Shown piece by piece: positions 6,745-15,133 of a stretch of 45,707 nucleotides of DNA. A program made the position numbers and the translations under genes. This DNA comes from Treponema sp. Its GTDB lineage: Bacteria > Spirochaetota > Spirochaetia > Treponematales > Breznakiellaceae. The notes below the pieces were generated by a model, which made no database searches, had not been told where the DNA came from, and saw only the letters and a program-made list of their open reading frames with translations. The number at the start of each line of letters is the position of its first letter. Within the stretch, counting starts at the first letter, position 1. Location: positions 1-45,707 of the forward strand of contig JAISSH010000130.1 in assembly GCA_031273265.1 (NCBI GenBank), in the 5' to 3' direction.

Positions 6745-8588
6745 TTGTCATTGTAAAGAAAAAGCCGCTGTTCTTCGTATTGATAATCGTACCGCAGGCT
6801 TTCTCCGGTTGAAGCGCGCGCTTCAATTTTTGGAGAGGGTCCGAAAGTTTCCGCCGGAAGAAAAATGACGCAAGGAGAAGCGATGTTTTTATCGGCATTG
6901 AAGCGGAAAATAAATTCGCCGCGTTTCATGTTCCAGTTGATAAAAAGCGGCTTGCCTGCGGTTGCCATAGGGTAGGGGCGTTTCCAGCCTTTGGCGGCTC
7001 TTTCTCTGCCTTCGGAAAAAATTGAAAGGTCTTCTTCGTTCCAACTGTCGCCGTATTTGTTCGTATTGCTTGCCGAATAATTCCATATTGTCGAATGAAG
7101 CAGATTGGAATCCACCGCGTCATAAAACATGGACAGCGCTTTTTCATGCAATGAATAGTCGCCGGTTTTAAAACCTATCCGGTTGTTTGTGTCAAAGGCA
7201 AGCCCGAATTCTCCCAGAAGAGAGGGCATATTTCTCATTTTTTCTTTTGTTATGCCAATTCCCTGCGCCAGACACTTAGCGTAAAACGCCTTTATTTTTT
7301 TTTCGCCGAGGAGGACTTTCGGTCCGTCAACGTCAACATTGAACCATGAACGGAAATTTTTTGTATAAAGAGACAGACCGTCGTACCAGTGAAAGGCGTT
7401 GACCACATTGGAAGGATCGGCGCTGTTCCAAGACGGGTGTGATTCATTTTTTCTGCAATTTGCCAAACCTTCAATAAAGAAAAAACTGTGTTCGTCCGCT
7501 TCTTTCATTGTGTTGATGTATTTTACAATGAAAGGTTTTAAGAAGTCATCGGCAAAATCGGGACGGCGTCCCTGATAACTGTTAAAATGATCTTTTTTAA
7601 GCAGTTTTGGCGCGCCGCCTTCAATGTCCCAAACGCCGGCTTGTTTCCACGGACAGTTAAATCCTTCTTTGAACAGGGATATTTTCTGCGGATTGATAAT
7701 TTCGTGATGTGAAATCCGTTTGCCTATGGAAATTGTGCTGTATACCGGAACCTTTACCGCGAAACCGGAAGCGGCGCAGATTGACTGCCACGGAGACGGT
7801 CTCGGTCCTATTGGTATCATAACCTCTTCGGTTTTTTCAAGATTTTTATAAGAGAGATAACCCTGATGCGGCTCATTCATCGTCCCCCAGCCGGCAATTG
7901 CGGCGCAATTTTTCAGACGGCGCTGTGCGTGCCTGAACGCGGCGATGTAATGGTTTTGCAGCCAGTCCTGTACATTTTCTCCGTCTATCATCAAATTCGC
8001 CGCGTATGTTTTTCCCGCGAAAAATAAACTGAACATGGTCGCGGCGGCATAGCGGTCATAGTTGCTTGGCCAGATCATTTTTCTGTAGGGCTTTCCGCTG
8101 TGAATACTGTAGCATTGTTTTGTAACCGCGGCGCCGCAGTGATCGGTCATTTCCAAATTCATTCCAAGTTTTTCCATTGTCCATGACGGAGCGCCGTCGC
8201 CGCCCGTCCACCTGCTCCACACGTCCTGATGCGGATCGATGAAAACTGAAATGCCGTTTTCTTCGGCAGCGAGCAGAATTTTTCGAAGATATGCAAGGTA
8301 CGCTTCGTCGTAAATACCCGGTCCTTCATGTTCAATGGCTTCCCATGTAACAAGAAACCGCAGGAAAGTCATGCCGGCTTTTTTCAGACGAAGAAAATGC
8401 TCCTGCGCTTCTTCAAGAGGAAATGGTCTTCCAACAAAGGAAACTTCATTACGCGGATTTAAAAAATCGGGCTTAATTTCGTTTCCCGGCGCACAGAAGG
8501 GTATCTTGGAATCTCCGCCAAGATTCACGCCGCGAAGAATCAGAGTCCTGCCTTCGTTATCAAGAATTAAATTATCGCTGATGCGCAT
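6705..8588 (-). CDS. GH5 family glycosidase (endoglycoceramidase/sterylglucosidase-like)
   Basis: A 627-residue glycoside hydrolase of clan GH-A. The N-terminus (LRGVNLGGDSKIP) and FLRFLVTWEAIEHEGPGIYD fit endoglycoceramidase-like GH5 enzymes, including the GH5_12 group whose fungal members act on glucosylceramide or sterylglucoside. The acid/base is in GWGTMNEPHQGY (E239) and the nucleophile in LLGEFGLAF (E460). The C-terminal ~90 residues look like the beta-sandwich found after the barrel in this group. There is no signal peptide, so the substrate must be intracellular, perhaps a host- or diet-derived glycolipid or glucoside. It is encoded 28 bases after a PtsN-like EIIA gene, probably one operon, and overlaps the convergent transglycosylase gene by 40 bases. 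Exact substrate is unknown. Confidence 0.85.
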   Translation of the reverse strand: MRISDNLILDNEGRTLILRGVNLGGDSKIPFCAPGNEIKPDFLNPRNEVSFVGRPFPLEEAQEHFLRLKKAGMTFLRFLVTWEAIEHEGPGIYDEAYLAYLRKILLAAEENGISVFIDPHQDVWSRWTGGDGAPSWTMEKLGMNLEMTDHCGAAVTKQCYSIHSGKPYRKMIWPSNYDRYAAATMFSLFFAGKTYAANLMIDGENVQDWLQNHYIAAFRHAQRRLKNCAAIAGWGTMNEPHQGYLSYKNLEKTEEVMIPIGPRPSPWQSICAASGFAVKVPVYSTISIGKRISHHEIINPQKISLFKEGFNCPWKQAGVWDIEGGAPKLLKKDHFNSYQGRRPDFADDFLKPFIVKYINTMKEADEHSFFFIEGLANCRKNESHPSWNSADPSNVVNAFHWYDGLSLYTKNFRSWFNVDVDGPKVLLGEKKIKAFYAKCLAQGIGITKEKMRNMPSLLGEFGLAFDTNNRIGFKTGDYSLHEKALSMFYDAVDSNLLHSTIWNYSASNTNKYGDSWNEEDLSIFSEGRERAAKGWKRPYPMATAGKPLFINWNMKRGEFIFRFNADKNIASPCVIFLPAETFGPSPKIEARASTGESLRYDYQYEEQRLFLYNDNYSGEAELKVRLN

Positions 8589-8616
8589 CGTATCCCCTTT
8601 CGCCTGGGGCTTTGTA

Positions 8617-9063
8617 TCACTCCGCCAGTATTTTTAGAACTTCCTCAGGCGTTTTTGCATTCAGGATTTCTTCCCGTTTTTCGGCGCTTTTGAACAGAAG
8701 ACTGACTTCCGCCAAAAATTGCAAATGGGGACCTGTTTTTTCCACCGGCGAAAGTGTCATTATAAAGATTCTGCACGGTTCGTGATCCAGAGAATCAAAA
8801 TCAACCGGTTTTTCAGAAACTCCTATGCAGGCAATCAAGTCGTCAATCGCGTTGCTTTTTCCGTGTGGAATGGCGATGCCGTGTTTCATACCGGTAGACA
8901 TTTTTTCTTCCCTGTCCATGACGGCGGTTAAAGCGGCTTGCTTGTCCTGGATTTTTCCCGTCCTGACAAGAATATCAAGCAACTCATTGATTATTTCTTT
9001 CTTTGTAGAACCTTTCAAATGAAGGTCTATCGTATCTGTCGCAATTACTGTTTTAAGATTCAT
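8617..9063 (-). CDS. PTS EIIA domain protein (PtsN/fructose type)
   Basis: A 148-residue stand-alone EIIA domain of the mannitol/fructose/nitrogen type. The phosphorylated histidine is in GIAIPHGKS (H67), with the preceding ATDTIDLHLKGSTKKEIINEL typical of PtsN. In spirochaetes with incomplete phosphotransferase systems such proteins are thought to be regulatory, sensing phosphoenolpyruvate through HPr, not sugar-transporting. No EIIB or EIIC gene is in the window, which supports a regulatory role. It is followed 28 bases later by the GH5 glycosidase, so it may share a message with it. Start ATG 9063; the ribosome site is weak. Confidence 0.88.
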   Translation of the reverse strand: MNLKTVIATDTIDLHLKGSTKKEIINELLDILVRTGKIQDKQAALTAVMDREEKMSTGMKHGIAIPHGKSNAIDDLIACIGVSEKPVDFDSLDHEPCRIFIMTLSPVEKTGPHLQFLAEVSLLFKSAEKREEILNAKTPEEVLKILAE

Positions 9064-9116
9064 GATGCTAATTTTATCCTATAAAATTCAAAAAGTCAAT
9101 GGTAAAACCCCATATT

Positions 9117-9189
9117 TGAGCCGTGCAGGATTCGAACCTCCGACCACCGCCTTAAAAGGGCGATGCTCTACCGACTGAGCTAACGGCCC
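9117..9189 (-). tRNA. tRNA-Lys (UUU)
   Basis: Full cloverleaf on the minus strand: 7-bp acceptor (GGGCCGT/ACGGCTC), D-arm TTAGCTCAGTCGGTAGAGC, anticodon loop CTTTTAA (anticodon UUU), T-arm with GGTTCGAATCC. Discriminator A; CCA is not encoded. Confidence 0.95.
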
Positions 9190-9242
9190 GTGGCTAAAAC
9201 GCTGTGCATTCCAACCGTGCTCTTAAAAGAGCGTGAATTCTA

Positions 9243-9271
9243 TATATAAAGAGAAAATCGAAAAAGATCAA
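9243..9271 (-). promoter_or_regulatory. Predicted tRNA-Lys promoter
   Basis: On the minus strand TTGATC (9266-9271), 17 bases, TATATA (9243-9248). A small hairpin (GCTCTT/AAGAGC) lies between it and the tRNA in the 5' precursor. Confidence 0.55.
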
Positions 9272-9279
9272 GAGGTTTG

Positions 9280-9600
9280 TTAATTGGACTTGCGGTTTCT
9301 AAGATCCGCCTCTTTCTTTTCTATTGAGTCTTTTATCACCGCGATTTCGTCCAGAATTGTCCTGAATTCCGCCGTTTCGCGGTCAATAGAGCCTTGATCG
9401 TGCTCGGTAAAAGCGATATAGGCTTCGTTTCCCATGCGGGTAAGAAGCTTTTGAGCCTGACTTTCCAACTGTTTGATTTCAATCATCAGCATGCCGCGCT
9501 CGCTTAAATCCTGCGCTTTTGCGCCCGCTTTTACGGCAAAGTCTTTGGACGCCGCCCATCCCTGTTCCAAAACTTCTTTCATTCTTTCGCTAAATGTCAT
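9280..9600 (-). CDS. Small coiled-coil protein paired with the phosphatase
   Basis: A 106-residue, soluble, strongly charged protein predicted to be almost all helix: SERMKEVLEQGWAASKDFAVKAGAKAQDLSERG, then a coiled-coil-like stretch (IEIKQLESQAQKLLTRMG and EIAVIKDSIEKKEADLRNRK). No catalytic motif is visible. It overlaps the end of the SpoIIE-type phosphatase gene by 11 bases and comes second in that operon, so it may be made with it in fixed proportion. Function is not known to me; the context hints at a structural or partner protein in the phosphatase pathway. Confidence 0.75.
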   Translation of the reverse strand: MTFSERMKEVLEQGWAASKDFAVKAGAKAQDLSERGMLMIEIKQLESQAQKLLTRMGNEAYIAFTEHDQGSIDRETAEFRTILDEIAVIKDSIEKKEADLRNRKSN

Positions 9601-11200
9601 TTTTTTCTCCTTGCTTGCGTTTAATTCCTAAAATTGTAAGGTCATCGTACTGCTCATCTTCCTTAACATGAGTATAATACATATACGCCGGATTTTCAGG
9701 ATATTCTTTTGTGTGCAGGCAATAGTGTTCGTACTGCAGGAAGTGTTTTTTCAGGAATTCATCAACTTTCTTGTCTACCAGAACGCGGGAGTCTTCTCCG
9801 GCATTCGGGTTTTTATAACAGCGGAACATTTTTTCCACCGAAACCAACGCCATAATTACATCTTCCACTCTGCCTTCGCAGCTTGTAAAGTCAAATTGAA
9901 GATCGCCTGAGTCTTCCGGGTTGTGGTATTTTTGCAGAGTGTAAACTTTGCGCGCCATTACCGCATTGATGATCGCCTCAACGCGCTCCGACCCCATTTC
10001 CTCGTCAGCCTGTCCGCAAAGATGATTCCCGTGCGGCTCATCCAGATCGCCTTCCATGCAGAGTATTTCCCTGAAATCTTCTCTGCGGAATTTTCGTTTT
10101 GATTCTTCGATGCCGTCTGTGTAGAGCAGAAGAATATCGCCCCTGTCGATTGTTATTGTTTGAACTTTGTAACCGCCCGCGGATTCGATCATATAATTTG
10201 GGAGTATGCCGGCGGCGGGCGCTTCCGGCAGAGTTATTTTTTTTAATCTGCCTTCTGATGCGTCGTAAAGGTGAATGACATTATCGCCGGCGTTGCAGAA
10301 GCGTACCGCGCCTGTTACGGAATCATACAGGCAGAGAGTGAAAGCGGCAAAGCGTTCCTTGAAAGCCAGAGTTTCAATAAATTCGTTAATTTGATAAACC
10401 ACTTTTTCAATATGCATTCCATTTTTGTTTGGTTTCCATTGTTTGAAGTAGTTCAGGAACATGGTCGCCACCTGAATCATGATAAGCGCCGCCGGTATTC
10501 CCTTGCCTGCCGCGTCGCATTTGATGATGGCGAAGTAACGCCCGTCCAGGTCTCTGTAATCAAAATAATCTCCCGATACGCCCTTAGCTCCTTCATAATA
10601 GCCGAAGAAGTTGAGGTTTGGCGTTTTTTTGAAACCGGATGTCAGTTTGTTGCCATGGCTGTCCAGTTCCAGCGGGATAAATTTTTTCTGTATTTCCTTT
10701 CCTATGGAAAGGTCGGACGCAGCAATGGCGGCTTTTACAAGTCCGTGAGTCATATCATTGATGGTTCCGCCAAGCACCGCTATTTCGTCTCTGCTTGAGA
10801 TGTTAATGTTAATCCCCGCGAGTTTTGCCTTGTCTTCGGTGTCGCGGATAACTTCAATATGGCTTACCAATTTTTGTATCGGTCTTATGATCAGGCTGGA
10901 AAATATCAACGCGCCAATTGTTGCGACTAACAACGCCGCGAACGCGAAAATTCCAATGATGAGCAGAAGCCTTGCCTGTTCATGGTTAATTACATCCATT
11001 ATCGAATCAAGCGATATTCCTGAATGTTCGTATAATCCGTCCATCAAGGTTTTTCGCATTGTTCCGGTCATCAGAATATACATCGGCGTGGAGATCATAA
11101 TGATCACCGAAAGAACCAGCGCAATCGAAAATGCCGCAAGTTTATAGCGAAGCCCTATTCCCCTCTTATGTATTTGCGCTGTTTTTTTATTTTTTTTCAT
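9590..11200 (-). CDS. Membrane HAMP-SpoIIE/RsbU-type PP2C phosphatase
   Basis: A 536-residue protein. Two membrane spans (about residues 22-45 and 78-105) flank a short periplasmic loop, followed by a HAMP linker (IIRPIQKLVSHIEVI) and a cytoplasmic PP2C/SpoIIE phosphatase domain. The metal-binding motifs are present: GVSGDYFDY, KCDAAGKGIPAAL, LLYTDGIEES and the final YDDLTILGIK. RsbU-type phosphatases dephosphorylate STAS-domain anti-anti-sigma factors in partner-switching pathways. The periplasmic loop is short, so the signal is probably read in the membrane or by the HAMP region. A ~100-residue insert with basic and acidic patches sits in the late phosphatase region. The downstream 106-residue coiled-coil gene overlaps by 11 bases. 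ATG 11200 follows AGGGGA. Confidence 0.9.
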   Translation of the reverse strand: MKKNKKTAQIHKRGIGLRYKLAAFSIALVLSVIIMISTPMYILMTGTMRKTLMDGLYEHSGISLDSIMDVINHEQARLLLIIGIFAFAALLVATIGALIFSSLIIRPIQKLVSHIEVIRDTEDKAKLAGININISSRDEIAVLGGTINDMTHGLVKAAIAASDLSIGKEIQKKFIPLELDSHGNKLTSGFKKTPNLNFFGYYEGAKGVSGDYFDYRDLDGRYFAIIKCDAAGKGIPAALIMIQVATMFLNYFKQWKPNKNGMHIEKVVYQINEFIETLAFKERFAAFTLCLYDSVTGAVRFCNAGDNVIHLYDASEGRLKKITLPEAPAAGILPNYMIESAGGYKVQTITIDRGDILLLYTDGIEESKRKFRREDFREILCMEGDLDEPHGNHLCGQADEEMGSERVEAIINAVMARKVYTLQKYHNPEDSGDLQFDFTSCEGRVEDVIMALVSVEKMFRCYKNPNAGEDSRVLVDKKVDEFLKKHFLQYEHYCLHTKEYPENPAYMYYTHVKEDEQYDDLTILGIKRKQGEKNDI

Positions 11201-11232
11201 AGTCCCCTGTAATTATTGCCTCGCTTTCAGCA

Positions 11233-12828
11233 TTATTTTTTACGGCGGAATACACGATAATTGATATTCGGGAAAATATTGTGGCGGCGTTCAAGAGATG
11301 TCAGCCATTCTGTGCTGATGTAGTTGCTGCCAAGCGCCTCGTATATCGTGGTAAAATTGCGAAGCGCATTTTCAACCTGATTGCGCGCATATTCGGTGGA
11401 ATCCTGCCTGTACAAAAGAGCCGGCCAGTCCGAAGACTGGGCGATGAGAATTTCGCGGGCGGCTTGATTCAACGCGCGTTCTTTAAGACCTGTATCATCG
11501 GGGAAACGTTCAGCCAGTTCCGTCATTCGTTCCATGGAGCGGGCAAGGTGGCGGTAGATCCAGTCATTGGAAGCGTCCAGCCACGTTTCCGCGTAACCGT
11601 TAAAACCTATTGAGGAAAATTCGGGAATAACGACTTGAAGAGAGGAAAGGTCTTGTTTGTAAATATATTCACTGGGGCATAAAAAACGGAAATCGCTGTA
11701 TTCCGCCGACAAGCGGAAAAGAGCCTCGATAAACTGCATTCCTTCGTTCCAAAAACATCCAAAATTGTCCGCGTTATGTGCATAAAGGCACAGGGGCGCT
11801 TCCTGCATATGTTTGGAAACTTCTTCCAGCCGGGCAATTGTGTTTTCAAGAAATAATCTGGCGTGTTCAATTACTCTGTCCGAAGCCGCCTGCGGATCAT
11901 AAATAGTATCCTGCCCGTAACCCGAACGAGTCCAGTATTTATAGCCGGTTCTGCGCCGTTCTCCTTCCGCGCTCAGGAACGGACTGACAATTTCCGGCGG
12001 AAGTTCATAGCCTACATCGCGGTCGTTGTTCAAGTACTGATCATCGTTTTTAATTTTTTTTATTTCCCGCGCCGCGTAAAAATCTCTGGCAAGAATAAAA
12101 GTGCCGTTGGGAGTTTTTACGGGATAAAAACTTCCGTTCTTTGGCGATGGTCTGCCGTACAAAAGACCGTGGCTGTCTAAAATGGTATAGCTGAAATTGT
12201 ACGCTCTTAGATACGGTTCCAGAGCGGAAGTCCAGCCAAGCTCAGGCAGCCAAAAACCCTGCGGACAACTTCCAAAATAACGGCGGTAGACGGAGACAGG
12301 TATCTCCATTTGAGCCTGAAGCGATTCGGAATTGTGGCTGATAAACGGCAGAAAAGCGTGAGTCGCGCTGCTTGCAAGAATTTCAACTTTTCCCTTGCGC
12401 CTGTAAAATTCCAACGCCTTGATAATATTTCTTCCGTATCGTTCAGTAAAAGCAATCCTGCTGTCCAATATCCTGTTGTAATAGGACTGAGCCAGCGTAT
12501 TCATTTTTTCATCAACACCTGCGGTGCGTTCTATCTCCTGTTTGCCGAACTCAATCTGCTTGTCCGTGTAATGAAGGAATTTATTTATCAGATGTTCGTC
12601 GGTGAGCATGTGGCAGAGAATGGGTGAAACTGCCAGTCCAAGACGGAAAGGAATATGCGCGTTTTCCAGCCTGTCCATAACGCCCAAAAGGGGGAGCAGA
12701 GTTTCAGATACAGATTTAAAAAAGCGACCTTCTTTTCCTGACTGGGAAAGATCATCTTCTCCGTTGAATTCCTTTACATATGGCAGGTGCAATTCCAGAA
12801 CTATTGATGACGCATAACGGAATTCCAT
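11233..12828 (-). CDS. GH57 protein with DUF1957, catalytic residues altered
   Basis: A 531-residue protein of the GH57 branching-enzyme group: conserved N-terminal LHLPYV, nucleophile region GFWLPELGW (E196) and the C-terminal DUF1957 pattern (AQSSDWPALLY...). GH57 branching enzymes make alpha-1,6 links in glycogen. Two features depart from what I know of active members. The first motif reads ELH where HAH is usual. The general-acid region, normally D-x-E-L-F-G-H-W-W, reads N-A-D-N-F-G-C-F-W (352-360), so the acid Asp is Asn and the following His is Cys. It may therefore be inactive or altered, perhaps glucan-binding or regulatory. It follows the DUF4912 gene by five bases, with its ribosome site inside that gene's end. 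Confidence 0.85.
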   Translation of the reverse strand: MEFRYASSIVLELHLPYVKEFNGEDDLSQSGKEGRFFKSVSETLLPLLGVMDRLENAHIPFRLGLAVSPILCHMLTDEHLINKFLHYTDKQIEFGKQEIERTAGVDEKMNTLAQSYYNRILDSRIAFTERYGRNIIKALEFYRRKGKVEILASSATHAFLPFISHNSESLQAQMEIPVSVYRRYFGSCPQGFWLPELGWTSALEPYLRAYNFSYTILDSHGLLYGRPSPKNGSFYPVKTPNGTFILARDFYAAREIKKIKNDDQYLNNDRDVGYELPPEIVSPFLSAEGERRRTGYKYWTRSGYGQDTIYDPQAASDRVIEHARLFLENTIARLEEVSKHMQEAPLCLYAHNADNFGCFWNEGMQFIEALFRLSAEYSDFRFLCPSEYIYKQDLSSLQVVIPEFSSIGFNGYAETWLDASNDWIYRHLARSMERMTELAERFPDDTGLKERALNQAAREILIAQSSDWPALLYRQDSTEYARNQVENALRNFTTIYEALGSNYISTEWLTSLERRHNIFPNINYRVFRRKK

Positions 12829-12833
12829 AATTA

Positions 12834-13511
12834 CTACCCCTTTAATCTGGATTGACGATCCATGCTTTTAATGGTCGCCAATTCCTGAATACCGGAAAGG
12901 CGCAGAAGAGGATTCTGCTCGATAACACCGTCATCAATATTTAAAACCAGCTTTGGAAGGGAAAAAGGAGCCGAAACCGCAATTTGAATTTCCGTATCGC
13001 CGCGGACAGCCGCAATCACAATAATATAGCTTTTTTCGTCCTGTAATGATTGTTCGGTAAATCCCAAATATCTGGAAGAATCGTCCGCGTTGATAGTTAC
13101 CGTAAATGAATTTTCCTTGGACTCCGGGGCGGTATCCCCCCTGTTCATCGGAATGACACGCAGGACATAACCGTTAAAATCCGCAGCGTTTTCGTGAATT
13201 TCCCTGTCATGCCCTTTAATTTCCCAAAAAACATAAACCCAGAGAGGATCCCTGATAATAACATCGACAAACGAGATATTGTACTGTTTGGGCAAAGCGA
13301 CCGATTCCGAATAGGACGGATTGATCTCTATTTCGTCCCCGGTTTCCGGCTTGTCCGCCGCGGAATACTCAAGCAGTTCTTCGATTATGAATATCCTCTG
13401 CAAATCCGGCGGAATGTCAATATCGACGCTTTCGGCAAGTTTGATAAGTTCGCCCGTACTCAAACTTTCAAGCTGGGAGCGTGAAAAAGTAACATTATAG
13501 AAATCGTCCAT
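12834..13511 (-). CDS. DUF4912 protein
   Basis: A 225-residue protein with the DUF4912 core: LPKQYNISFVDVIIRDPLW and VYVFWEIKG (about residues 72-100), then a beta-rich part ending around residue 195. The N-terminal 50 residues (SRSQLESLSTGELIKLAESV.IDIPPDL) look like a small helical SAP/Rho-N-like module. DUF4912 proteins are repeatedly found beside GH57 glucan enzymes, and the spirochaete order is the same here; the domain may bind glucan or the enzyme, but the function is not established. It is the first gene of a two-gene operon with the GH57 protein (five-base gap). The upstream region 13512-13683 has no obvious strong promoter. Confidence 0.85.
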   Translation of the reverse strand: MDDFYNVTFSRSQLESLSTGELIKLAESVDIDIPPDLQRIFIIEELLEYSAADKPETGDEIEINPSYSESVALPKQYNISFVDVIIRDPLWVYVFWEIKGHDREIHENAADFNGYVLRVIPMNRGDTAPESKENSFTVTINADDSSRYLGFTEQSLQDEKSYIIVIAAVRGDTEIQIAVSAPFSLPKLVLNIDDGVIEQNPLLRLSGIQELATIKSMDRQSRLKG

Positions 13512-13595
13512 ATTCGCTTAATTGTGAGGAAAATAACGATTTAAGTCAATTAGATGAAACGCGCCTCATCCTCGCATTCGCTCGGCGCGGACTTC

Positions 13596-13615
13596 GGTTC
13601 AATTCCCCTCACCTC
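13596..13615 (+). repeat. Inverted 20-base copy of the tRNA-Ala 3' end
   Basis: GGTTCAATTCCCCTCACCTC is identical to the T-arm and acceptor 3' side of the neighbouring tRNA-Ala (13686-13705) but in the opposite orientation, 70 bases away. The rest of 13512-13683 is AT-rich, with no gene visible. It may be a leftover of a recombination or integration event, or a hairpin-forming element. Confidence 0.75.
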
Positions 13616-13683
13616 TGTTAAATTTGTTGGGTTTTAATTAATTTTTTATTGTGAGTAAATTTACTTGCTGAAAATAAAATTCC

Positions 13684-13757
13684 TGGAGGTGAGGGGAATT
13701 GAACCCCTGACCTCTTGAATGCCATTCAAACGCTCTAGCCAACTGAGCTACACCCCC
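13684..13757 (-). tRNA. tRNA-Ala (GGC)
   Basis: Cloverleaf on the minus strand: acceptor GGGGGTG/CACCTCC, D-arm GTAGCTCAGTTGGCTAGAGC, anticodon loop ATGGCAT (anticodon GGC) on stem TTTGA/TCAAG, T-arm GGGGTTCAATTCCCC. Discriminator A; CCA not encoded. Confidence 0.93.
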
Positions 13758-13815
13758 GGAAGTCTCCCTACTCTACACAATGGACGGGCTTGTGTCAAGC
13801 GGGGTACAATGCCGC

Positions 13816-14631
13816 ATGATTGTCAGCGTTTCCAGACGGTGCGATATTCCGCGATTTCAGTTTGACTGGTTTATGGAAAGGGTAAGAGAGGGGTTTGTTG
13901 AAGTTACGAATCCGTACAACGCCCGTCAGATAAAGCGCGTTTCATTACTGCCGGAAGACGTTGACGCTCTTGTTTTTTGGACGAGAGACCCGCGCAATAT
14001 TCTTGCAAACGCAGATGAACTTGCGGAGCGGGGCTTTCGCTATTATGTGATGGTAACGGCAACAGGTTACCCAAACGCGCTTGAGCCGGATATGTCTCCT
14101 GCGCCGGAGGTTTTGGCGGCGATGAAAGAACTGTCGCGGAAAATCGGGGCGGACAGGGTAATCTGGCGTTACGATCCGGTCATTTTAACCAGCATTACCG
14201 ATGAAGATTTTCACCGGCGGAATTTTAGCGAGTTGGCGCAAGAATTAGCGGGCTATGTCCGGCGGGTCATTATCAGCATATATGACGAGTACCGTGAGGC
14301 AAAAAAGCGTCTTGATGAAATGGAAAAAAACGGCGAATTAAAATTGCTGGAAACGGACGGCGTTCTTCCCGAACTGCTTGCGGATTTTGCAAAATGCGCC
14401 GAAGCCGCAGGCATGGAAATTCAAACCTGCGCCGAAAAGGAAGATTTTTCTTCACTTGGAATTAAGCCGGGCGCGTGCATTGACGCGGCTTTAATCAAAA
14501 GATTGTGGGGCGCGGAATTAAACGGCAAGGACAGAAACCAGCGTCCAAATTGCCTATGCTGCAAAAGCGCGGACATCGGCTCTTACGGAACTTGCACCGC
14601 AAAATGCGTGTACTGCTACGCCTGGCACTAG
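13816..14631 (+). CDS. DUF1848 family protein, probable iron-sulfur protein
   Basis: A 271-residue DUF1848 protein. The N-terminal segment (MIVSVSRRCDIPRFQFDWF, NPYNARQIKRVSL, ALVFWTRDPRNI) and IWRYDPVI are family marks. The C-terminus carries a cysteine cluster (C-x-C-C..., GTCTAKCVYCYAW) whose CxxxCxxC spacing resembles a radical-SAM 4Fe-4S site placed at the wrong end of the protein. The overall TIM-barrel-like organisation is reported for this family; the reaction is unknown. ATG 13816 matches the family N-terminus; an upstream in-frame ATG at 13780 is possible but would add unconserved residues. No strong ribosome site is visible for either. It stands alone, just past tRNA-Ala. Confidence 0.85.
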   Translation: MIVSVSRRCDIPRFQFDWFMERVREGFVEVTNPYNARQIKRVSLLPEDVDALVFWTRDPRNILANADELAERGFRYYVMVTATGYPNALEPDMSPAPEVLAAMKELSRKIGADRVIWRYDPVILTSITDEDFHRRNFSELAQELAGYVRRVIISIYDEYREAKKRLDEMEKNGELKLLETDGVLPELLADFAKCAEAAGMEIQTCAEKEDFSSLGIKPGACIDAALIKRLWGAELNGKDRNQRPNCLCCKSADIGSYGTCTAKCVYCYAWH

Positions 14632-14699
14632 GTGAAGAACAGCGAAAAAGAACACGGCGGTTAGCGACACATTGACAAAAAATGTATATAGTATAAAAC

Positions 14700-15068
14700 A
14701 TGAATATTTTTGTAGTAGCTATTACATTTGTACTCATATTATTATTTTCAATAGATATGGCAATAACATTTTTATTGTATAATATTGCAGGGATTTTATT
14801 CTCAATAATTAATAATAAAAAAATATATTTAACAATAATTTCTTGCATAGCATTTATTATATTACAACTAGTTTTCATTGGATTTTTAGATGATGTTGCA
14901 ATGGATCCTGTTAATTATTTTTTGAAAAGAGGTTATACTTTATCTCTCAGGATAATTTTAGCTGTTTTATTATTTCCAAATATACTATCTTTTTTAGCTG
15001 CATTTATCATCAACTTGATATATAATAGCTGTAATGAAAAGACACTTCAAGATGATGAGAAAGAATAA
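14700..15068 (+). CDS. AT-rich small membrane protein, unknown
   Basis: A 122-residue protein with three or four hydrophobic spans (about residues 3-35, 41-62 and 85-112) and a charged tail (NEKTLQDDEKE). I recognise no family. The base composition is far more AT-rich than the flanking DUF1848 and rlmB genes, which suggests recent acquisition. No Shine-Dalgarno precedes ATG 14700. A GCGACA-17-TATAGT pair (14664-14692) would put the transcript start almost on the ATG, so translation may be leaderless. The gap to rlmB (15069-15133) holds a TTAGCC/GGCTAA hairpin (15086-15104). The gene could be spurious, but the run of hydrophobic codons supports it. Confidence 0.55.
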   Translation: MNIFVVAITFVLILLFSIDMAITFLLYNIAGILFSIINNKKIYLTIISCIAFIILQLVFIGFLDDVAMDPVNYFLKRGYTLSLRIILAVLLFPNILSFLAAFIINLIYNSCNEKTLQDDEKE

Positions 15069-15133
15069 TGAAATATAAGAATACATTAGCCGCGTGCGGG
15101 CTAAAGTTCTAACGCCCTTTGTGAGCCTTCCCC

